Part shown: positions 10,477 to 16,095 of the stretch, in pieces | How the letters are laid out: the number at the start of each line of letters is the position of its first letter | How positions within the stretch are numbered: the first letter of the stretch is position 1 | Source of the DNA: Calocera cornea HHB12733 | Lineage: Eukaryota; Basidiomycota; Dacrymycetes; Dacrymycetales; Dacrymycetaceae | Assembly (NCBI GenBank): GCA_001632435.1 | Contig: KV424174.1 | Location: 1-16,095, forward strand | DNA: 16,095 nucleotides | Direction of reading: 5' to 3' | Translations under genes and position numbers: made by a program | Notes under the pieces: model-generated | What the model saw: only the letters and a program-made list of their open reading frames with translations | What the model was told of the DNA's origin: nothing | Database searches by the model: none

Positions 10477-10706
10477 CAGTGCCCGTCCCCGAATCTAGGA
10501 CATGATCACCCTCCCGCAGATGAAGTTGATCGTCCAGCAGCCGGCCGACGATCTCCTGTACGAGCTTGTGCTGATCGTCCAGTCTCGAAAAGCAGGTATC
10601 GGCGTTGATCGCGGATGCTTGAGCGCGAGACGTACCTCTCCTTATCTCGGTCTCCTTGATTGGCAAGGAGATACTTTGTGTCCTCCATTGTGCTCGCTTC
10701 AGACAT
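10477..10706 (-). pseudogene. 5' fragment of a second class I methyltransferase (two exons, truncated)
   Basis: Exon 1 (10706-10636) starts MSEASTMEDTKYLLANQGD and ends in a split codon AG|GTACGT. A 52-nt intron (10635-10584) follows. Exon 2 (10583-10477) encodes LDDQHKLVQEIVG... and ends in the SAM motif VLDSGTGTG at a G|GTAGGC donor. The intact neighbour at 8712 has introns at the same two positions and in the same phases. Its second exon is 110 nt against 107 here, a one-codon difference. Over exon 2 plus the shared Arg I count 21 identities in 37 aligned residues. The third and fourth exons (most of the catalytic fold) are not detectable downstream, so the gene cannot give a functional enzyme unless a distant exon exists. 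The splice acceptor is a weak CGAG. Divergence suggests an old duplicate. Confidence 0.75.
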
Positions 10707-11206
10707 AACAATACCTCAAGTGGGCCGAAGCACGACCAAACCCAGATATCAGGAGATGTTGCCGGACCACTATTATGTTGTCTGTCGAGCAGAGCTTGGC
10801 AAGGAAGCAAGAGGTGTGAGGTGCAGTGCCGGCAGCCCAAGAGTTGTTCCGTAGAAAGACTAATGCGACACCGGCTCATATTTGCGCAAGCCAAGTGCAC
10901 CGTCGAGGCTCGAGTCTATCTCAGCCCGGATCGCCTTCCAAAGTGGGAAGCACGAGCATCAGTGTGGTGCATTCCCAATGCGGCCGCAACGTGGGAAGCG
11001 CGCGACTCGGATGTTCTCGCCCTTGATGGCGATCAATCGTGCATGTGGAGATCAAGGGCATGTGGAAATCAAGGATAAGGATATCGCGCCTGACAAGAGT
11101 CTAAACAACCATGCGACCGTAGATCCAGCTCTATCCGCCCCCCGCAACGTCTACGGCCCGCCGCCCAGCAGTACTTTGGCACCGGTACATGCCGGAACGC
11201 GCGGCC
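10707..11206. other. Non-coding stretch, no gene seen
   Basis: This lies upstream of the methyltransferase fragment and at the 3' end of the P450 gene. Several open frames overlap here on the plus strand but have no recognisable domain or splice logic. Confidence 0.4.
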
Positions 11207-14200
11207 CTAGACCCGCGCGCGTTTCTTCAGCAGCACCTTGGCCCCCGTCGCCTGGATCGCGACGCCAATGCTCCAGCTGAGCATCTGTCGCTTCCGCTCC
11301 TCGAGCGGCAGGGCCTCCATCTCGGGCGTCAGGCAGATCTCGTACTCCCGCACGAGGTGCGAGAGGATCACCATGCCCTCGAGGGTTGCGAACCGGGCGC
11401 CGATGCACGAGCGCGCGCCGAGGGAGAAGGGCATGTCTGCGCGGCGACGGCGTTAGCACCGCAACAAGCTCATCAGGCAGCAGGGAGGGAATGTACGCAC
11501 AGGCATCGCGCGGCCATTTATAGTCGTCCGTGTCGAAGAAGCGCTCCGGGCGGAACTCGTCCGCGTCCGCGCCCCACCACTCCGTCATCGTATGCACCGC
11601 CCACACGTCGAGCCACACGATCGTCCCCTTGGGCACGGGCACGTCGTACTTCTCCCCGGTGGACAGCACCGTCCCGCGGAGGGTGGTGTCCCTCGCCGCG
11701 CGCTTGGTGAGGCGCACCTCGGCGGGGAACAGGCGCAGCGTCTCGCGGAAGGTCGCCTCGGCGTACTTGAGCCGGGGCATGTCCTCGCGGTATGAGGCGA
11801 GCGCGTCCTCGGGCGCGCGCAGGTGCGGGAAGACGGCGTCGGCCTCGGCGCGCAGGGCGGCCTGGACGCGCGGGTTGAGCGCGAGCAGCGCGCAGGCAAA
11901 GGCGAGCGTGTTGGCCGTCGTCTCGTGCCCGGCGAGGAGGAAGACCTGCGGGGCGTTCGTTAGTGATGCTGCAGATGCCCGGCTGAGGGAAGCATTCGCT
12001 CGCAACAGCGTCCTCCCAGAAGCACACAGGGAGCCAGCAGACAATGCTCGGCCGTAGCCGCGCTCAGTTCGGTCAGGCAGCACTCCGCCAGGGCACATCG
12101 CCCCGCATGCAGTCAGCACCCCACCTCCGGCCCGCTGCCGACCGACGCCCAGAGCCCCGGCGCACAGCCATGAACTGAATGAGCGGCATTCCCACCCCGT
12201 CCCTGCCTGGCACACTCCCGGACGCCCCGCCTTCAGCCGCCCACCCAGAACGCAGAAAGAGACCGGAGCCAGAGCCTCGCGCACGCACATAAGTAGTCGA
12301 CAGGAGCTCATCGTCGCTCAGCTTCTTCTCCCGCCCCTCCTCCTCCTCGTTCGCCCGGATGAGCAGCTTGAACAGGTCCGCCTCCTCCCCGCCCGCGCCC
12401 TTCGCCTTCGCGCCCTTCCCAGCCCTGCCGATCCGCGCGCCTGTGCCTGGCGCGCGCTGCTCTCCCAGCTCCGGCTCCGGCTCGGCAGAGTCTGCCTCTA
12501 CTTCAGCTCCAGCGCCGGCCTCGTGATCGCGACTGCGCGAATGGGAAAGCGCGTGCGGGTGGAAGCCCTCAGCGCGCATCTCCGCCCGCGTCACTTCCAC
12601 CATCCCCCTGAGGTACTCCCTGAGCTCGGCATACGCCGTTTTGACGCGCCTGACCTCGGCGAGCGGGAGGTGGGCGACGAGCGGGTACTGCCGCATTAGC
12701 GACTGCAGGTTCATGCCGCGCACGGCGGCGAGCAGCGCGGGCACGAAGGGGAGGGTGAACCCTGGTGGGGGGAGGGAGAGGTCTGACGAGGCGGTGGCGG
12801 TGGCGGTGGCGGTCGGCGCCGGTGCTTTGGGGGTGCCGTTTGCGGTGGAGGGAGCGGCTGGGGCCGTGGAGGAGGAGGAGGAGGAGGAGAAGGCGGAGAG
12901 CGGGATGTGCCGCCCGAAGCCGGCGGAGGTGATGATGAGCAGTGCCAGCTGGGGGAAGAGGGCGTGAGCGGGGTCCGCATGCAGTACAAGTATGCGCAGA
13001 GCTGGGCGGAGCGCACGCACCTCGGTCATCACGTCATGCGCATCGACCACCGCCCCCGCCCCCACCCCCGCTCCCACCCCGTCCTGCACACTGTGCGCGT
13101 CAAACAGCGCCATCCACTCGCGCACAACGCGCGCACTCTCCCGCCACACAAGCATGTTGTTGCCCTCGCCAAAGGCGGCGCGCGAGGCGGCGCGGTGCCG
13201 CCGCCACTCGTCGCCTTCGGTCGAGACGAGGTTGGGGCCGTAGAAGGAGATCACGTCGTACTAGGGAGAGGAGGGGTTAGGGGGGGTTGCATGCGGGGAG
13301 GGGAGGGGAAGTTGGACGCCGGAGAGGGGCGGCTGAGGAGAGGGTTGCGTCGTTGGGGGGCGAAAGGAGGGCAGCGCACGGGAATGGGAGGGAGTGGGAG
13401 TGGGAGTGGAGGACGATGCAGCGCGAGGAGGGGAGAGGAACAGCCGGCACGGCGTGGCTGGCCGGCCGCGCACCCTGCCCGGCCAGCGACCTCCCGTTGC
13501 GTACACTGCCCGGCAGCCCGAGACGGATCGCCCGACAGACTGCCGGAACGCAACTGCACGAATGCGCTGCCCAGAGCAGAGCCCGGAGCCCAGAGCCGAC
13601 CGCCCACGTTCACGGCCGACAGCCGACAGCGACAGCGACAGCAACGGCGCATACAACGCGACTCCGCGCAGCAAAGTGGGAACCCGCAGCCAACGACCCG
13701 CCCTCCGTCCTCTGGCCACCGCCCAAGCCCGAAGGCCCGAAGGCGCGAAGGCCCCAAGGTCCGAAGGGGACAGAAACGGAGCGCGAGGAGCGCCGGCAAA
13801 GAAGTGGGGGAGCACGCACGAGCTCAGTCTGCTTCGGGAAGACGGCGCGGTCGCCGCCCACGAGCTTGAGCGCCTGGGGGTCCGAGACCCATACGTTTGG
13901 CTCGGGCTCGAGGAAGGGCGCCGCACAGAGGATCGAGTGGTTCGCGGTTTTGTACGCTGCGGGAGGGGTTAGCCGGGTATGGAGGGCGGAGGGGGCGGGA
14001 TGGAGCCCCGGAAGGGGTGGAGTGGGAAAGGGGAAGAGGCAGGGAGCGAGCGAGAGAAAGGCAGGCTGCAGGCTGCAGGCTGCAGGGTGTCAGGCCGGCC
14101 GGCAGCCAGGTAGGAGGGGAGGAGCGGGGATGTAAAGGCGTTGGAAGAGGGGAGCTGGGCGGGCGTTGGCCAGCGGGAGGGAGGGCGAGGACGGCCCGGG

Positions 14201-14545
14201 CGGGCGGGGTGCGTCGCTGACCCACTGGGTGCACCCCCCTCCAGTCCCCCCGCCGACCCGACCGCCCAGGCCCCCTCCTTCCGCCTTCCGCCACAGCCAG
14301 CACAAGCACAAGCACGAGCACGAGCACTCACGTCTCCCCTTAGCGCGATAATCGCCCACGTCCCACTGCGGGTAGTGCCTGAGGGCGGGGGCGAGGAAGA
14401 ACTGGGGGTGGGTCCACTGGACGTGGACGCCCGTCGGCACGTTCTTGAACTGGCGCTGGACGCGCTGGAGGGCGAGCAGGCGCTTGAGGAGGTGGTAGAG
14501 GATGTAGAGGGCTGGGAGGACGACGAGGGGGAGGAGGGTGGGCAT
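11207..14545 (-). CDS. Cytochrome P450 monooxygenase, membrane-anchored, with low-complexity inserts
   Basis: The exons are 14545-14332, 13956-13820, 13260-13021, 12948-12289, 11945-11501 and 11436-11207. Introns of 375, 559, 72, 343 and 64 nt are GT-AG, giving 641 aa. The start MPTLLPLVVLPALYILYHLL is a hydrophobic ER anchor. FYGPNLVSTEGDEWRRHR (~123-140) is the C-helix WxxxR region. VFLLAGHETTANT (~418-430) is the I-helix oxygen-binding motif. ETLR (485-488) is ExxR, FRPERF (548-553) the PERF block, and PFSLGARSCIG (568-578) the haem loop with Cys576 (codon 11405-11407). All catalytic features are present. P450s insert oxygen using electrons from a reductase; the substrate is unknown. It is longer than most family members (about 500-560 aa) because of inserts at ~218-252 and ~333-384. 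I do not assign a CYP family. Confidence 0.9.
12388..12543 (-). other. Low-complexity insertion in P450 (Ala/Gly/Glu-rich)
   Basis: Residues ~333-384 begin SHSRSRDHEAGAGAEVEAD and continue as an acidic then basic Gly/Ala/Lys-rich stretch, just before the conserved DLFKLLIRAN segment leading to the I-helix. No conserved P450 element maps here. The frame stays open, so it may be translated as a surface loop, or hide an unrecognised intron. Confidence 0.6.
12784..12888 (-). other. Low-complexity insertion in P450 (Ser/Pro/Ala/Thr-rich)
   Basis: A seven-Ser run and a Thr-Ala dipeptide repeat lie between SAGFGRHIPL and PPGFTLPF at residues ~218-252. The underlying DNA is simple-sequence (TCC and ACCGCC units), suggesting expansion by slippage within the F-G-like loop region. 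Confidence 0.65.
13391..13408. repeat. GGAGTG hexamer repeat, three copies
   Basis: Three perfect GGAGTG units lie in the 559-nt intron of the P450 gene. Confidence 0.7.
13727..13766. repeat. GCCCGAAG octamer tandem repeat, five imperfect copies
   Basis: Five 8-nt units (GCCCGAAG twice, then GCGCGAAG, GCCCCAAG, GTCCGAAG) lie in the same 559-nt P450 intron, near its 5' splice donor. Confidence 0.8.
14061..14086. repeat. GCAGGCT heptamer tandem repeat, 3.7 copies
   Basis: Three perfect GCAGGCT units plus GCAGG lie in the 375-nt first intron of the P450 gene. Confidence 0.85.
14300..14323. repeat. GCACAA/GCACGA hexamer repeat next to a P450 splice donor
   Basis: Two GCACAA and two GCACGA units sit eight bases from the donor of the first P450 intron (donor at 14331). 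Confidence 0.75.
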
Positions 14546-14780
14546 TTGGGCTGCTTGGGCGGGCGGGAGGGGGACAGCGCGTGCTGAGGGCGCTGGGTGG
14601 GCGACGAGCGGAGGGAAGTGTACAGTATTAAGGTGATTAAGGTGCGACCGTGCCGGGCCCCGGCCGCACTCCCGCCCTGCTCGCATACAGTCGTCGTCCC
14701 ACACGACTACGCTCACAGCGCATCGTGACGGCCTGGACAGCGCAACCGCCTGACAGCCGTCGGCCCACCCACCCCACCTC

Positions 14781-14806
14781 AGCTCAGATCAGCTCAGATC
14801 AGATCG
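14781..14806. repeat. AGCTCAGATC tandem repeat, two copies plus partial
   Basis: Two perfect 10-nt units are followed by AGATCG. They lie about 240 bp upstream of the P450 start codon. Confidence 0.75.
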
Positions 14807-14846
14807 AAGCGGCTCACCCCTCCGCGGCGGGCCCGTTCCCCAAAAC

Positions 14847-14887
14847 ACATTCCATTCCACATTCCACATTCCACGCTCGACGCTCGA
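14847..14887. repeat. ACATTCC heptamers followed by CGCTCGA heptamers
   Basis: Three ACATTCC units (one interrupted by an extra ATTCC) run directly into two perfect CGCTCGA units. Two different 7-nt repeats are thus back to back. Confidence 0.8.
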
Positions 14888-15243
14888 CGTGCCGATCGCC
14901 CCGGCTCCCCCTGCCCGCTGGACAGTCCTCACGTTGCACCAACCCCGACCGCCGCAGCCGTGCTGGCCCTCTCCTCTCCTCCCGTAGCCCTGGCCACCTC
15001 AGAACAGGAACCGTGCATGTGAACCGCGAAGATATGTATTGGGTATGTAAGGCGCAGTGTAACCCGAAGCCGAACCACGATGCATTGATGTGTCAGGCGC
15101 CTGCTGTCCGAACCCCCTCCCCGTGAATAGGCTACATAACCCGCCTCGTAACCCGAAGCCGCGCAGCGAAGCCCTCCCGGGATGACGTGAGCCCAAAGCG
15201 GATCGTACGACGCTGCCCCTGGCCGGATGCGTCCGGGCCGAGC

Positions 15244-15262
15244 GCCGAGGGCCGAGGGCCGA
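15244..15262. repeat. GCCGAGG heptamer repeat, 2.7 copies
   Basis: Two perfect GCCGAGG units plus GCCGA lie in the gene-free flank. Confidence 0.75.
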
Positions 15263-15584
15263 CTCTCCCCGGATGGATCCCATCGCCGCCTCGCCGCCTC
15301 GCCGCGCCACTGATATGCTTGGCAGCGACTTCCGCGTGCAGCGCAGTGCAGTAGTACACACTCCTTCCATCCGTTGTTGGTTGGGTGGATGCGGGCTCCA
15401 GGGCGGGTACGGGACTGCAGCACTACTGACCTAACTTCCAGTGTGTAGCAAGTAACTTACGCACTAACTCATACATAGATAGTAGGGCGGCAGGGTACCA
15501 GCGCGTCCTGTACATGATCCTGTACATTAGTCCATACATAACAGCACCATTACCCGCCCCCGCACCGCCCCCGCACCCGCACAG

Positions 15585-15609
15585 AACACAACACAACACA
15601 ACACAACAC
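15585..15609. repeat. AACAC pentamer tandem repeat, five copies
   Basis: Five perfect AACAC units lie in an A/C-rich patch of the gene-free flank. Confidence 0.9.
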
Positions 15610-15752
15610 CTCCAAACTCCTTCCCCACCTCACGGACGTCCGACCCCCTCGCCCACCCCGCCGCCCGGGTATGCCCAAGCTGAACTTAGAGCTCAGAGAG
15701 GCTGCAGGTCGCGCGCATGCGTGCGCCAGTGGCTGGGACTTGGCTGTGAGCT

Positions 15753-15801
15753 GCTGGGTGCTGGGTGCTGGGTGCTGGGTGCTGGGTGCTGGGTGCTGGG
15801 T
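15753..15801. repeat. GCTGGGT heptamer tandem repeat, seven perfect copies
   Basis: Seven perfect GCTGGGT units (49 nt) make this the longest array in the window. The G-rich strand carries a GGG triplet every 7 nt, so it could form a G-quadruplex. The unit is not a known fungal telomere repeat such as TTAGGG. Confidence 0.95.
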
Positions 15802-15909
15802 GGGCGGGGCGGGAGGAGGGGTTACTGAACGCTCTGCGCGGGATAGGTCTATCTCAGAGAGCACTGCGGAGCACAAGCGCGAGGACGAGCGAGCGAGATG
15901 GTTCAGCGG

Positions 15910-15944
15910 AAGGCAGATGGCGGAAGGCAAAAGGCAGAAGGCAG
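15910..15944. repeat. AAGGCAG heptamer repeats
   Basis: One AAGGCAG is followed, after a 7-nt gap, by AAGGCAA and two AAGGCAG units in tandem. Confidence 0.8.
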
Positions 15945-16073
15945 CTGACAGCCAGTCCTCTTCGTCCCGTACCCATCCCTCCCACGCGGGTACACGCGCG
16001 AGACATGTCTTCTACAGTTCTGTTTCTCCTTTGGGAGTGTTGGGTGTTGGGCGTGATACTGGGCGGCGCGCGA

Positions 16074-16095
16074 GGGGGGGGGGGGGGGGGGGGGG
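16074..16095. repeat. Homopolymer run of G at the window edge
   Basis: At least 22 consecutive G end the window. A genuine G tract is possible, but its position at the very edge suggests a contig end or a sequencing or assembly artefact. Confidence 0.85.

Larger units (their letters stand above)
14546..16095. other. Gene-free flank with many simple repeats
   Basis: Upstream of the P450 start I find no supported gene on either strand. Short open frames are present but are low-complexity or lack recognisable domains. The part nearest the P450 gene probably contains its promoter. The rest is notable for short tandem repeats, many with a 7-nt unit, and ends in a run of G at the window edge. Confidence 0.5.

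Noticed and set aside
10148..10900. 250-codon minus-strand open frame read as a single gene
   Set aside because: Only about 36 codons in its middle are methyltransferase-like, bounded by splice sites that match the intact gene. Upstream and downstream parts show no domain, and exon 1 of the fragment lies in a different frame.
11151..12311. 386-codon minus-strand open frame as one exon
   Set aside because: It reads through P450 introns at 11946-12288 and 11437-11500. The conserved haem loop lies in another frame after the splice.
12907..14135. Long plus-strand open frames opposite the P450 gene
   Set aside because: They are antisense to exons with all P450 motifs, and are Arg/Pro/Ala-rich low-complexity sequence.
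15585..15801. Short tandem arrays as CRISPR or telomere
   Set aside because: The units are 5-7 nt with no spacers, and neither matches TTAGGG-type telomeric repeats.

Overview
The window looks like nuclear DNA from a filamentous basidiomycete, probably an Agaricomycete. Genes are cut by many short GT-AG introns, mostly 50-150 nt, with CTAAC/CTCAC-like branch points. Codons and intergenic DNA are GC-rich, and the protein families are typical of wood- and litter-decay fungi. I see no bacterial operon, rRNA, tRNA or CRISPR. The window ends in an uninterrupted run of G that looks like a contig edge.

Layout. (1) 35-3900, minus strand: a large six-exon gene whose conceptual protein ends in a HECT-type ubiquitin ligase domain with a catalytic-type Cys. 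Its 5' exons, somewhere in 3901-4740, are not resolved. This part is visibly less GC-rich than the rest. (2) 4741-5267: divergent intergenic region full of simple repeats. (3) 5268-7659, plus: a six-exon SGNH/GDSL esterase with a beta-sandwich-like N-terminal part (411 aa). (4) 7660-8711: intergenic. (5) 8712-9921, plus: a four-exon SAM-dependent class I methyltransferase (299 aa). (6) 10477-10706, minus: the first two exons of a second, related methyltransferase, with the same intron phases, but the rest of the gene is missing. (7) 11207-14545, minus: a six-exon cytochrome P450 (641 aa) with an N-terminal anchor and two low-complexity insertions. (8) 14546-16095: no gene, several tandem repeats.

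Esterase, methyltransferase and P450 together are compatible with a small tailoring or detoxification neighbourhood, but no backbone enzyme (PKS, NRPS, terpene synthase), transporter or regulator is visible, so a biosynthetic cluster is not shown. The two most interesting points are the HECT ligase with two SUMO-interaction-like motifs, and the exon-accurate 5' fragment of a methyltransferase paralogue lying inverted beside the intact gene. All exon models were worked out by eye from reading frames and splice consensus; none has been checked against transcripts or databases.
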